In this document: piece after piece, positions 50,560 through 59,858 of the stretch
Layout of the letters: every line of letters begins with the position of its first letter
How positions within the stretch are numbered: the first letter of the stretch is position 1
Assembly: GCF_041929345.1 (NCBI RefSeq)
Contig: NZ_JBHFNQ010000220.1
Coordinates: 17,033-81,032, forward strand
From: Floridanema aerugineum
GTDB taxonomy: Bacteria; Cyanobacteriota; Cyanobacteriia; Cyanobacteriales; Aerosakkonemataceae
Direction: 5' to 3'
DNA length: 64,000 nt
Position numbers and translations under genes: made by a program
Notes under the pieces: model-generated
The model's input: the letters and a program-made list of their open reading frames with translations, nothing else
Databases searched by the model: none
What the model was told of the DNA's origin: nothing

Positions 50560-51105
50560 ATGAAACTTAAAACCCTCGCGATCATTACTCTGGCTACTCC
50601 TCTGTGGTTGTTAATCCCTTTGCGGGCAGAAAGTCTAGTCCAATTCCAACAGCCTGTTCTACTAACTCAAGAAGCATCTTGGAATGAGTTTTCTTCCGAG
50701 AAAGGAAGATTTGCTATCTCCATGCCAGGAACTCCTCAAGAAGAAAGGGAAACTAATCAAGATGGTTCGATAGAATACTCTTTCTCGCTAGCTTCTGATA
50801 ACGCTGCTTTCCTAATTCACTATTCTGATATTCCTAATATTGAAAAGTTGAGTAAGGAAGCTATTGCCAAATTATTGGACAGCGCACCGAATGATTTTGC
50901 TGAAGGTGCTAACGCTAAGTTAACCAAAGCAAAAGATGTTTCTTTAGATGGTTATCCAGGTAAAGAGTTTGAGTTTATAGTTAGTGAAGAGCTTAATGGT
51001 AAAGGTCGAGTTTATTTAGTCAAAGAACGGCTTTATATAGTTGTAGTGATGGCAACTCAACCTGATACACTGCAAAAGTTTCTCGATTCTTTTCGGCTAA
51101 TTTAA
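50560..51105 (+). CDS. secreted protein with PsbP-like/unknown cyanobacterial domain
   Basis: The ATG at 50560 opens a signal peptide (MKLKTLAIITLATPLWLLIP, cleavage probably after LRA). The mature protein has WNEFSSEKGRFAISMPGTPQE and a beta-rich domain ending TLQKFLDSFRLI. Proteins with the GRF-x-MPG-x-P motif are widespread in cyanobacteria and often annotated as hypothetical; they resemble PsbP-fold proteins in outline. The in-frame TTG at 50554 is not needed as start. Confidence 0.8.
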   Translation: MKLKTLAIITLATPLWLLIPLRAESLVQFQQPVLLTQEASWNEFSSEKGRFAISMPGTPQEERETNQDGSIEYSFSLASDNAAFLIHYSDIPNIEKLSKEAIAKLLDSAPNDFAEGANAKLTKAKDVSLDGYPGKEFEFIVSEELNGKGRVYLVKERLYIVVVMATQPDTLQKFLDSFRLI

Positions 51106-51183
51106 AAAGTCACATAAAGGTAGAGAATTAAAGCATTTAAAAATAAAAATTTCTTTCTTTGGTAAGCCTTTTCACTTAACTGG

Positions 51184-51280
51184 GATCTTGCACCAAGAGG
51201 CGGAGCCTCCTTTCAACTCGTTCCCAGGTTCAACCAGGGAACGAGGTGAAAGGAGGTTCTACCTCCATTGCTGCAAGATC
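51184..51280 (+). repeat. 97-bp hairpin element
   Basis: GATCTTGCA at the left and TGCAAGATC at the right are outer arms. Inner arms GAGGCGGAGCCTCCTTTCA and TGAAAGGAGG, then CTCGTTCCC / GGGAACGAG, add a long imperfect stem. The 339-base gap 51106-51444 otherwise holds ATTACC-type tandem repeats (51345-51375) and no gene. Confidence 0.75.
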
Positions 51281-51444
51281 TGAGTAATGTGAAGCTGATA
51301 ATAAGGGTAATAAGTAAGGAGTACTGGGATTTCTACTACCTATTACCTATTACCCATTACCAATTACCAATTACCGTAACTAGCAACTTAAGCTAACTAG
51401 CAACTTGAGTTAAAATACTTAGAGAATTAGAAAAACCAAATTCT

Positions 51445-52287
51445 ATGAACAAATCGAGCATCGTTATACCCAGTGGCGAATTAATCGTCCAAGCAGCAGA
51501 AGAAAATAACCTACCCAGCTTGACTAACACTTCAAACAAAAGGCTAACCTTGAAAATTCAAGCCGAGGGAATGTGGTCTTATGGCGGTGAAGACGCATTC
51601 GCCAACCAAGTAGACGCTAATGGTAACGTAGCGGAAACGGGACGACATCCATATATGCGTTTTCCAGATATTACACCAGCGGCATTAGTAGCAGTAAAAA
51701 ATAATCAAGCTGTGGCGAGTGGAAAAGATCAAATGATTTCACTTGACCCAGGAGAAAGCGTATTTTTTGTTAACAACGATCAACCAGGTGTCTATGGTGA
51801 TAATAGTGGCAGTTTAACAATTAAATGGTCAATTGCTGCTATTAATCTCAGCAATGGTAATACTTTAAGTCAACAAGGTGGAGAGATCAATAGTGATATT
51901 GAATTACCTAGCGGCGAACTGATAGTGGAAGCAACTGAAGAACAAGACTTGCCGACATTGATGAACGAATCAGACAAAACTATCACATTGAAAATTGAAG
52001 CCCAAGGATTGTGGAACTATGGCGATACATCGATATACGCCAAAGAAGTAGATGCTAATGGTAATTGGGAAAGTAGTGGACAAGAACCAAAAATGCGCTT
52101 TTCCAACATTAAACCTGCGGCATTAGTAACAATAAAATACGACCAAGCTATAGGTAGTGGGAAAGAACAAACTATTCAACTAAAGCCAGGAGAAGTTGTC
52201 TCATTTATCAATAATGACGAACCTGGTTATTACTTTGATAATTCGGGGACTCAAACCGTTAAGTGGTCAATTGTGAGCGCATATTAA
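51445..52287 (+). CDS. tandem LecA-like (PA-IL family) lectin
   Basis: The 280-residue protein is two copies of one domain (about 8-130 and 154-278), each with SGELIV, a G-x-W-x-YG strand, a M-RF strand and a loop NND-x-PG-x-Y-x-DNSG. This loop matches the calcium-binding loop NDVPGTYGNNSG of Pseudomonas LecA (D112, D119, N120 in domain 1; D258, D265, N266 in domain 2), and Y46/Y192 fit LecA Tyr36. Domain 1 keeps the sugar-contact His (H68 in RHP); domain 2 has Glu214 instead. No signal peptide is present, as in LecA. Galactose binding is inferred. Confidence 0.82.
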   Translation: MNKSSIVIPSGELIVQAAEENNLPSLTNTSNKRLTLKIQAEGMWSYGGEDAFANQVDANGNVAETGRHPYMRFPDITPAALVAVKNNQAVASGKDQMISLDPGESVFFVNNDQPGVYGDNSGSLTIKWSIAAINLSNGNTLSQQGGEINSDIELPSGELIVEATEEQDLPTLMNESDKTITLKIEAQGLWNYGDTSIYAKEVDANGNWESSGQEPKMRFSNIKPAALVTIKYDQAIGSGKEQTIQLKPGEVVSFINNDEPGYYFDNSGTQTVKWSIVSAY

Positions 52288-52665
52288 TGTTTTGATATTG
52301 AGTGCGATCGCCATTTTTGGACAAATGGCGATCGCCAGTTCCTCTATAACCTCGACAATTCTCTTAAAAATTGCGCGATCGGTAGCACCATCTCCCACAA
52401 TGGCTATATTTCTCTGCATCATTGCATTTATCCTATAACTCCCGAATACCAAAGTTCCGTTAATTGAGATTACAGCTATTACTATTCGATCGAAATGATC
52501 TGGACGACCTCGCCTTACTAACCGAGAGAAATGTTGTATTCCTGCTAAAAAATTGGTTTTACCAGAATTATTGTTGCCTATGAATAAAGTTATCGGATGA
52601 AGTTCTATTTTTGTTAATTTATGGGTTCTGAAATTTTTTAAAGTAATATCTTTAAACATTTTCAA
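52267..52665 (-). pseudogene. remnant of an AAA (OLD/RecF-like) ATPase fused to a second gene fragment
   Basis: The first 60 residues are a normal start of an SMC/RecF-like AAA ATPase: FKDITLKNFRTHKLTKIELHP and a Walker A IGNNNSGKTN (about 29-38). At about residue 82 the frame passes into MMQRNIAIVGDGATDRAIFK, which looks like the start of a different protein (the GDGxTD opening of DUF4276/TOPRIM-like partners). The whole is 132 residues against 350 or more for such ATPases, with no Walker B or signature. I read it as a two-gene locus collapsed by deletion. It overlaps the lectin 3' end by 21 bases. Confidence 0.65.
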
Positions 52666-52687
52666 TTTCTCTCAATCTTGCTAAAAC

Positions 52688-52724
52688 CAAAAAAGTATTA
52701 GGGCGGGAAATACCCACCCTAATA
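52688..52724 (-). terminator. terminator of dxs (minus strand)
   Basis: TATTAGGGCGGG (52696-52707) and CCCACCCTAATA (52713-52724) form a stem with one bulge; the A-run at 52689-52694 is a T-run on the minus strand. It lies 17 bases after the dxs stop. Confidence 0.8.
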
Positions 52725-52740
52725 TTTTAAGTTTAACTAG

Positions 52741-54651
52741 CTAACTAACAGTAGCCGAGACTTGCTGACTGAAAAAAGCCAAACGCACTCTTTCGGCAAT
52801 TTGCGGTGGAGTTAAACCCAAATCAGCCATTGATTGTTCTGGTGTAGCATGATCTACCAAAATATCAGGCACACCAACCCGAATCACAGGCACCAAAACG
52901 TTATGATCTAGCAAAGCTTCTGCTACAGCTGAACCAAAACCGCCCATAATGCAACCTTCTTCCAAAGTCACCACTCGACCAATTTGTTTAGCCAAGGGCA
53001 AAATTAACTCTGTGTCCAAAGGTTTGACAAAACGAGCATTTACCACAGTTGCTTCAATGCCATGTTCGCTGAGGATTTCGGCTGCTTGCATTGCTGGGTA
53101 AACCATTGAACCGTAGCCTAAGAGCAACACATCATCGCCTTGGCGCAGCACTTCACCTTTACCAATGGGCAGAGGTTCCCAACCTTCTTCCATCAAAGGT
53201 ACGCCGTAGCCGTTACCACGAGGATAACGCATGGCGATCGGACCATCCGTATACTCAATCCCCGTCACAATCATCTGCTGTAATTCTGCCTCATCTTTGG
53301 GAGCCATCAGCACCATATTCGGCAAACAACGCAGATAAGCGATATCATACATTCCTTGGTGAGTTGGGCCATCTGCACCCACAATTCCCGCCCTGTCCAA
53401 ACAGAAGAACACGGGTAATTTTTGAATGCAAACATCATGAACTACTTGATCGTAGCCCCGTTGCAAGAAAGTAGAATAAATCGCCGCGACAGGGCGCATA
53501 CCCTCACAAGCTAAACCAGCTGCCATAGTAACAGCGTGTTGTTCCGCAATACCCACATCAATATATTGATTGGGCAATTTAGCTTGTAACTTGTCTAACC
53601 CAGTTCCCGTTGCCATTGCTGCCGTAATCCCCACAATTTTCGGGTTGTTTTCGGCTAACTTGACTAAAGTGTGGGCAAAAACTTTCGAGTAAGCAGGCGG
53701 TTTCGGTTTGCTGGAAGGAATAGGTTTGCCAGTCGCCAAGTTAAAGGGATTTTGAGCATGATAGCCAACTTGGTCTTTTTCAGCCATCTCGTAGCCCTTG
53801 CCCTTCACAGTTGCCACATGAACCAGCACAGGCCCAGAATGTTTGTGTGCTTGCTTAAATGTGGAAATCAACTCTTCCAGGTCGTGACCATCTACTGGCC
53901 CCATGTAGGTTAAGCCCAATTCCTCGCAAACTGCACCGACTTTCGGCACAGCTAGACGTTTCATCCCTTCTTTGATTCTGTCAATCTCTGGAGAGAGAGA
54001 CTCACCCACAAAAGGCAGATGCTTAAATTGTTCTTCTAAGTTATCTGTGAAAAACTGTACTGGGTCTGAGAGGCGCATTTTGTTCAAATAACGAGAAATT
54101 GCCCCCACATTGGGAGAAATGGACATCTCGTTATCATTGAGCACGATTAACAGGTTGGTTTTTGGCAAATGTCCAGCATGGTTAATTGCTTCTAGTGCCA
54201 TGCCACCTGTTAACGAACCATCACCAATCACTGCTACCACTTTAAAGTTGTCGCCTTTCATATCTCGCGCCAAGGCCATCCCCAAGGCAGCTGAGATACT
54301 GGTGGAAGCGTGACCTGCGCCAAAATGGTCGAACTTACTTTCGCAGCGTTTCAGGTATCCAGCAACACCGTCTTTTTGCCGCAAGGTGTGGAAGTTGTTG
54401 TATCTTCCTGTAACCATTTTGTGCGGGTAAGCTTGGTGTCCCACATCCCAAATGACTTTATCTCGATCTAAGTCTAGGGTTTGATAAAGTCCCAGAGTCA
54501 GTTCTACTACACCCAAACCTGGCCCCAGGTGTCCTCCACTGGTGGCTACGGTTTGCAGATGCTTTTCCCGAATTTGTCGGGCAATTTGCTTCAGTTGGTG
54601 TATCGACAGACCGTGCAACTGATTTGGATGAGTGATTTCACTCAAGTGCAT
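52741..54651 (-). CDS. dxs: 1-deoxy-D-xylulose-5-phosphate synthase
   Basis: The 636-residue thiamine-diphosphate enzyme joins pyruvate and glyceraldehyde-3-phosphate in the first step of the MEP isoprenoid pathway, which feeds carotenoids and chlorophyll side chains. Visible motifs are GGHLGPGLGVVELTLGLY, DVGHQAYPHKM, the ThDP motif GDGSLTGGMALEAINHAG...NDNEMSIS, and RAGIVGADGPTHQG. Length is normal for the family. The terminator at 52688 follows. It is divergent from psb28. Confidence 0.97.
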   Translation of the reverse strand: MHLSEITHPNQLHGLSIHQLKQIARQIREKHLQTVATSGGHLGPGLGVVELTLGLYQTLDLDRDKVIWDVGHQAYPHKMVTGRYNNFHTLRQKDGVAGYLKRCESKFDHFGAGHASTSISAALGMALARDMKGDNFKVVAVIGDGSLTGGMALEAINHAGHLPKTNLLIVLNDNEMSISPNVGAISRYLNKMRLSDPVQFFTDNLEEQFKHLPFVGESLSPEIDRIKEGMKRLAVPKVGAVCEELGLTYMGPVDGHDLEELISTFKQAHKHSGPVLVHVATVKGKGYEMAEKDQVGYHAQNPFNLATGKPIPSSKPKPPAYSKVFAHTLVKLAENNPKIVGITAAMATGTGLDKLQAKLPNQYIDVGIAEQHAVTMAAGLACEGMRPVAAIYSTFLQRGYDQVVHDVCIQKLPVFFCLDRAGIVGADGPTHQGMYDIAYLRCLPNMVLMAPKDEAELQQMIVTGIEYTDGPIAMRYPRGNGYGVPLMEEGWEPLPIGKGEVLRQGDDVLLLGYGSMVYPAMQAAEILSEHGIEATVVNARFVKPLDTELILPLAKQIGRVVTLEEGCIMGGFGSAVAEALLDHNVLVPVIRVGVPDILVDHATPEQSMADLGLTPPQIAERVRLAFFSQQVSATVS

Positions 54652-54854
54652 ACTGGCCTACTCTCTCGACTATTAGATTTTATTTACATACTTCACTTTA
54701 AAGGATTTGGGGAACTCAAGAGAGTTTTGAGTTTTGAGTCAGAGAGTTTTGCGTTGTGAATGAAGAGTTTCCTCGTTTTCCCTGTAGCCAGTCCCCAGTC
54801 CCCGATCGCCAGTCCCCATGTATACTAATTGTTAAGTTTCTTGATTTTTATTAG

Positions 54855-55226
54855 ATGAGCGAACAAATTCCGACAATCCAGTTTTTTGAAGGTATTTCTG
54901 AAGAGTTGGCTGATGTGAGTTTACGCCGCAATCGTTCTACAGGTACTAAATCTGTGCTGATGGTTTTTAAGCAGTTGAAGGCTGTGGAAAATTTTAATAG
55001 TTTTAAAAGCAGGTTTTCTAATGCGCTGCGGTTGACCGATTCGGAAGGGGAAATTACGGTTGAACCTAGTGGGGTAAAGTTTATTTTTGGTGGGCCAGAA
55101 GGTGATGATTTAGCAAGGGTAGAATGTAAGTTTGAGATCGATCGCGACGACCATTGGGAAAGATTTATCCGGTTTATGAATCGCTATGCTGAGGCTAATG
55201 GTATGGCTTACGGGGAAAATAAATAG
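54855..55226 (+). CDS. psb28: photosystem II assembly protein Psb28
   Basis: The 123-residue cytoplasmic-side protein binds PSII assembly intermediates. It has IQFFEGISEELADVSLRRNR, TGTKSVLMVFKQLKAV, DSEGEITVEPSGVKFIFGGPEG and HWERFIRFMNRYAEANGMAY, all typical of Psb28-1. It stands alone, and the gap to the next gene carries an ACAGAT-type low-complexity repeat (55260-55330). Confidence 0.97.
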   Translation: MSEQIPTIQFFEGISEELADVSLRRNRSTGTKSVLMVFKQLKAVENFNSFKSRFSNALRLTDSEGEITVEPSGVKFIFGGPEGDDLARVECKFEIDRDDHWERFIRFMNRYAEANGMAYGENK

Positions 55227-55360
55227 ATTTTTTGCTCAAGTCGAAATCTTGGTTTTTTTTACCACAGATATCCACAGATGCACGCAGATAAACACAGATG
55301 TACGCTTAGTTTTAAGGCTGGATACACAGATGATTGGATAGTTAAATATCGGAGGTGAGA

Positions 55361-56281
55361 ATGATTATTGTAATTACTGGTGCTACAGGATTTGTGGGAA
55401 GTTATTTAGTAAAGAGGTTGCAAGAGTCGGGCGATCGCATTATCATCCTAACTCGCAATGCCGATCGTGCTAGTCGCGTTTTTCCCAAATCTGCTTTCCC
55501 AAATCTGGAAATTGTTAATTACAATCCTCTACAATCTGGCGATTGGCAACAGGTAATTTCTGGTTGCGATGGTGTGGTAAATTTGGCTGGGGCTGCGATC
55601 GGTGAAGGTCGTTGGACAGCAGAACGAAAACAGGAAATTCTCAATAGCAGAAAAATCGGGACGCAAAAGTTAATTGAGGCTATTGCGAAAGCGGAACAAA
55701 AACCTTCAGTTTTAGTTAATGCTTCGGCAGTTGGTTATTATGGCACTAGCGAAACTGCTACTTTTGCAGAAAATAGTCCTCCGGGTAATGATTTTCTTTC
55801 CGAAGTTTGTATTGCTTGGGAAGCAGAAGCGCAGAAGGTCAAAGATTTGGGGGTGAGATTGGCGATTTTGCGCTTGGGGGTAGTTTTGGGTATGGGTGGT
55901 GCGATCGCCAAAATGCTACCTATATTTAAATTATTCGCCGGAGGCACAATCGGTACTGGGAAACAATGGTTTTCTTGGGTAGAAGTTGATGATTTGGTTA
56001 ACCTAATCGTCGCCGTTTTAAAACGTCCAGATATGCAAGGAGTTTATAATGCTACTGCTCCTAATCCTGTCAGAATGGCTGACTTTTGTCACGCTTTAGG
56101 AGATGTATTGCATCGACCTTCTTGGTTGCCTGTCCCCGCTTTTGCTTTAGAATTGCTTATGGGTGATGCAGCAATGGTAGTTTTGGAAGGTCAACAAGTT
56201 TTACCAAAACGCACTTTAGAATCGGGTTTTGTTTATAAATACCCCAATTTAAAGCCAGCTTTGGAGTCTTTTTTGAAATAA
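55361..56281 (+). CDS. TIGR01777-type NAD-dependent epimerase (SDR)
   Basis: The ATG at 55361, behind GGAGGT, opens the Rossmann fold directly: MIIVITGATGFVGSYLVKRL with TGxxGxxG. NLAGAAIGEGRWTAERKQEI, NASAVGYYG (Ser and Tyr of the active site region) and LRLGVVLGMGGAIAKMLPIF are typical of the YfcH/SULA-like epimerase family. The exact substrate is unknown; links to cell division in the old name SulA-like are not supported by the sequence. The earlier GTG at 55355 lies inside the ribosome site. Confidence 0.93.
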   Translation: MIIVITGATGFVGSYLVKRLQESGDRIIILTRNADRASRVFPKSAFPNLEIVNYNPLQSGDWQQVISGCDGVVNLAGAAIGEGRWTAERKQEILNSRKIGTQKLIEAIAKAEQKPSVLVNASAVGYYGTSETATFAENSPPGNDFLSEVCIAWEAEAQKVKDLGVRLAILRLGVVLGMGGAIAKMLPIFKLFAGGTIGTGKQWFSWVEVDDLVNLIVAVLKRPDMQGVYNATAPNPVRMADFCHALGDVLHRPSWLPVPAFALELLMGDAAMVVLEGQQVLPKRTLESGFVYKYPNLKPALESFLK

Positions 56282-56373
56282 GGCAACGGGGACTGGGGTA
56301 GGGACAATTCATGAATTGCCCCTACTTAAAACTTTCTCTTTAACTCAAAACTCAAAATTCAAAACTCAACACT

Positions 56374-56622
56374 TTAACTGGCTTTGGAGTCTAATTTCTT
56401 CGAGATCCAGCTAGTAATGCCGCTAATAATTGCTCCCGCCATTAAAATACCAATGGCGGGAGTAAAAACTGGTTCCCAAAGTTTTTGCCAGAGATTCCAA
56501 CCTAGATTAACGCCTGTTGTTTCGCCGATAACTGCGATCGCTAACCAGAAAAAACTAATCAAAACTAGGAAGAAATCGCACATCAAAGCCAAATTCAGCC
56601 AATTAAGAAATTTCTCTTTCAT
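56374..56622 (-). CDS. small membrane protein, 82 aa
   Basis: The protein has two hydrophobic segments (about residues 12-34 and 52-71: LVLISFFWLAIAVIG, AIGILMAGAIISGITSW) and a short charged tail. I do not recognise a family. It lies 11 bases downstream of the TPR gene on the same strand, so the two are probably co-transcribed. Confidence 0.75.
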   Translation of the reverse strand: MKEKFLNWLNLALMCDFFLVLISFFWLAIAVIGETTGVNLGWNLWQKLWEPVFTPAIGILMAGAIISGITSWISKKLDSKAS

Positions 56623-56633
56623 GACTACTCAAA

Positions 56634-57056
56634 TTAATTACCCAACAACCATTTTTGAATCCGAATTAAACTTTGCCAATCTGGTTTTCTAGTTAAACCA
56701 TCTTGGATATTATCAATAATTTCTTGGCGAATCTCTGCATCTAATGTCATTATTTGTTGTACAATTTCGATATGTTGACGGACTCCACTTTGCCCAGATT
56801 CTAACATTGCCGAGGCTAAATTTACTCTGGCTTGGGGGTCTTGGGGATTTAATTTTACTGCGGTTTTAGCAGCTTTTAAAGCGTTGTTTGGTTGATTTTC
56901 CAGTAAGTATAACCAAGCTAAACAAGTCCAAGAAGCGCTACTTTTGGGAGTGCGATCGCAAATATCCTTAAACACTGGAATTAATGCTTTTGGTTCTTCT
57001 CCAGCTTTGTAACGTTCAATAGCCGATTCAAACAGGGATTCAACAGATTGAGTCAT
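56634..57056 (-). CDS. TPR-containing protein, 140 aa
   Basis: Three TPR-like helix pairs are visible: ALIPVFKDICDRTPKSSASW, TCLAWLYLLENQPNNALKAA and VKLNPQDPQARVNLASAML. The C-terminus ends in a helical RIQKWLLGN. Such short TPR proteins are conserved in cyanobacteria and unnamed. It precedes the small membrane protein, possibly as its partner. Confidence 0.88.
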   Translation of the reverse strand: MTQSVESLFESAIERYKAGEEPKALIPVFKDICDRTPKSSASWTCLAWLYLLENQPNNALKAAKTAVKLNPQDPQARVNLASAMLESGQSGVRQHIEIVQQIMTLDAEIRQEIIDNIQDGLTRKPDWQSLIRIQKWLLGN

Positions 57057-57181
57057 TCGATTTTAGATTTTAGATTTTCGATTTTGGATTGACCCAGAGA
57101 TATAGGTCTGGGGACTAAGGGAGGATTTTAGATTGTAGACCCAAAAGAGAGCTAAAATCTAAAATGCTCCGTTGCTTATTA

Positions 57182-57538
57182 TTAAACAGCAAAAGATTTT
57201 CCACAACCACAGGTTTGACTGGCATTGGGGTTAGTAAATTGGAAACCGCCTCCGATCATAGAATCGCTGAAGTCAAGCATCAGACCGTAGATGTAAAGTA
57301 AACTTTTGCGATCGCACACTAACTGGAAGCCATCATAATCAAAAACATCATCATCTTCCCGAATAGTGCTAGGCTCAATAAAGTCCATTGTGTAGGACAT
57401 TCCAGAGCAACCGCCTTGACGCACACCTACCCTAAGACAGAGGTCTTTACCTTGTTTGTCCCGGAGAAGTTTAAGCTGGGCGAGGGCGCTATCGGTTACT
57501 TGAAGACCTTTTTGTTGAGACTGAGTTGCTGTAGACAT
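57182..57538 (-). CDS. iron-sulfur cluster assembly protein, IscA/SufA/HesB type
   Basis: The 118-residue A-type carrier protein has the three Cys of the family: GVRQGGCSGMSYTMDF (Cys about 45) and the pair in NASQTCGCGKSFAV at the C-terminus (CGC). It delivers Fe-S clusters to target proteins. The gene stands alone, not next to suf or nif genes. Its start has AAGGAG upstream. The 337-base gap toward the 555-codon gene at 57876 shows no other gene. Confidence 0.94.
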   Translation of the reverse strand: MSTATQSQQKGLQVTDSALAQLKLLRDKQGKDLCLRVGVRQGGCSGMSYTMDFIEPSTIREDDDVFDYDGFQLVCDRKSLLYIYGLMLDFSDSMIGGGFQFTNPNASQTCGCGKSFAV

Positions 57539-57875
57539 GGGTTTGTGCTACTCCTTAAAAATGCCAGATCGCATCGACTATATTTGCCTATCATTACATT
57601 TTATCCGGCTTGTCATAATCAGTGAGTGAATCTTGAGTTTTAGATAAATTTTATAAACATCACAGCCTTAATTTACACATGGACTGCACTTAAAATATTA
57701 AGTGCCAGTGTAAAGTCCAAACACAATCAGGGGTTTTGGGTGTAGTGTGTAGAGAAAGGGAGTCATTCTCTGTAACTTGAGCAGCTAGATTCATCTAAAA
57801 CCTTAACTGCTCCTTACGTTAAGTCCCTGAGCATAAATTCTCAGACAATTATAGTTTCTCCTCTTGCTTTGTTCT

Positions 57876-59540
57876 ATGACAACTCTTAATCGCTCTACCT
57901 ATCGTCGGTTAAATAATTTAAATCAAATTCCCAGCGTATGGGAGGGCGATCGCCGACATATATCTGCTAATGTTGAGTCTGACTACGACGGACAAAAAGA
58001 ATGTATTGTCTGGGTAGATGGTAGTCAGGGAGTTGTCCGGGCGATGGATGTGGTGGACTCGGAAGTAGGCCCAGAAGCCATTGTGCGGACTTTGTTGCGG
58101 GCGATGGAGTATCCCCAAGGGCCTGTAAAACCAGGTAAACCACAAAAAATTGTGGTGCGCGATCGGGAAATTCAATTTTACTTAAGAGGTATATTGCAAG
58201 ATTTAGGTATTGCTATTGAATATGTGCCTAATCTACCGCTAATTGATGAACTATTTCGAGAATTTGAAGAAGATCAAAACTCTCAACCTCCAAATTTGCC
58301 TCCCCAGTACGCGACACAATTAATGGAAGTAGGTGAGGAAATTTGGCGCAATGCTCCTTGGGAAATTTTAGAAGAACATCAGATAATTGCGATCGAGATT
58401 AATAAATGGGATATTCAAACTTTATATGTCTCGATTTTAGGAATGTTAGGCAAAGAGTACGGTATTTTGTTATACCGTTCTTTGGATTCTTTGAAACAAT
58501 TTCGCGCTTCAGTGTTACAACAGCAAGACAGTTCGATCGAACAACTAGAAGAATCTTTCCTCAAACAAGATTGTTTATTTATCACCTTTGAAAGAACAGA
58601 AGATTTGTTTGAAGAATACGACGAAGATCTTGATCTAGCAGATTTATCATTGTCGGAAGTCGAACCCAATTTTGGTAATATTCATCCTCTAGAAGGTTTA
58701 AGAGCTTCTTTATTTGAAGAAGAAGCCTTAACAGTTTTTGTCGCCCTCACAGCTTTAAATCGGTTTTTGCGTCAGCATCGTCGCCGACTCTCCATTGATG
58801 ATATTCCAAAAATTAATAGTAACTACCGCATTACTCTACCCCAAGAATCTGAAACTAATCATCTAGTATCTGTGAAAGTGGCAACTTTGCCAGAAGTCAC
58901 AGAAGAACTATGGGAAATGGCTACTTCGCATAGTTTAGATGATCTTGAAGAAGATGAGGATGAAGATGAAGATGAAGATGAAGACGAACTCTCGCCTGCA
59001 TTGCGCGATGATTTAATCCCACCTGATTCTTTCGTCAGTATTGGCATGGTTCCTTGGGAAATGATAGATTATTTGCGCTCTCACTTAGATAGTATTCAAT
59101 TAGCAGAAAATGTCCTCAAAACCGGAGATGGTTTCCCAGTAATTTTAATCCAAACTTCTCGCCCAAAAGCAATAACATTGATTGAAGAAATTGAAGCAGC
59201 AGGCGGTTTAGAGACTATATTCTTTAATCCAGGTGAAGATCCCTTGGAAGACGATGTTTATGATTTAGGCATTTTGCAAACAAAAAATGGGGAAATGTAC
59301 CTGTTTGGCGAGTTTAGCCAAGATGATCCTACACATAAAGAAGCGCGGAAAAAGTGGGATTCTCGCGTCAAGAAAACTAAAGGTAATTGTGGTTTGTTAG
59401 TTGCTAGAGGCTTAAAGGGTGCTTCTAAGGGCAATCCAAAATTACCAGATATGATGGCTTTGTTTTCAGCTAAATTCATCTCCCACGAAGACGCAGGTTT
59501 AGGAACTCTGCAACGAATAATTCAATTAGATTGGGAATGA
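57876..59540 (+). CDS. unknown cyanobacterial protein of 554 aa with acidic repeat
   Basis: I chose the ATG at 57876 (MTTLNRSTYRRLNNL); the TTG at 57864 is a less likely start. Three regions are visible: an N-terminal domain with ECIVWVDGSQGVVRAMDVVDS, a middle region, and a C-terminal domain with LYLFGEF and a WDSRVKKTKGNCGLLVARGL stretch. Residues about 358-376 form an Asp/Glu run coded by GATGAA-type repeats, which may vary in length. It resembles large conserved hypothetical proteins of cyanobacteria that carry DUF6930-type domains, but I am not sure of the name. Confidence 0.82.
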   Translation: MTTLNRSTYRRLNNLNQIPSVWEGDRRHISANVESDYDGQKECIVWVDGSQGVVRAMDVVDSEVGPEAIVRTLLRAMEYPQGPVKPGKPQKIVVRDREIQFYLRGILQDLGIAIEYVPNLPLIDELFREFEEDQNSQPPNLPPQYATQLMEVGEEIWRNAPWEILEEHQIIAIEINKWDIQTLYVSILGMLGKEYGILLYRSLDSLKQFRASVLQQQDSSIEQLEESFLKQDCLFITFERTEDLFEEYDEDLDLADLSLSEVEPNFGNIHPLEGLRASLFEEEALTVFVALTALNRFLRQHRRRLSIDDIPKINSNYRITLPQESETNHLVSVKVATLPEVTEELWEMATSHSLDDLEEDEDEDEDEDEDELSPALRDDLIPPDSFVSIGMVPWEMIDYLRSHLDSIQLAENVLKTGDGFPVILIQTSRPKAITLIEEIEAAGGLETIFFNPGEDPLEDDVYDLGILQTKNGEMYLFGEFSQDDPTHKEARKKWDSRVKKTKGNCGLLVARGLKGASKGNPKLPDMMALFSAKFISHEDAGLGTLQRIIQLDWE

Positions 59541-59559
59541 TTCTCCCAGAAAGGTACAA

Positions 59560-59594
59560 AGATCCCCGACAACTTCTCCTTTCGTCGGGGATCT
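59560..59594 (+). terminator. hairpin after the 554-aa gene
   Basis: AGATCCCCGAC, 13 bases, GTCGGGGATCT: a perfect 11-base stem starting 20 bases after the stop. It lacks a long T-run but is placed as a terminator. The rest of the 318-base gap to 59858 is AT-rich with no gene seen. Confidence 0.7.
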
Positions 59595-59858
59595 GATGCA
59601 ACTAAAGTCCTCATCTTATTGAAATCTTTAAATATTGTGAAAATAGTCTCATGTTAATATTTCAGTATTCGTTTTGTGCGATCGCCTAAAAAACTGTATG
59701 TTAGGCTACTAAATCCTTTTAGTCCTAATTCATAATTTTAATGTTAAGATTTATTAAGTAGATAACTAATGTTAAATTTACATTGTGAGAGTAACATAGT
59801 CAAGGTTTAGTTAACTCCTTAGTTATCCAAGTTAAAGACCAGAAGAAGTTTTAAAGAT

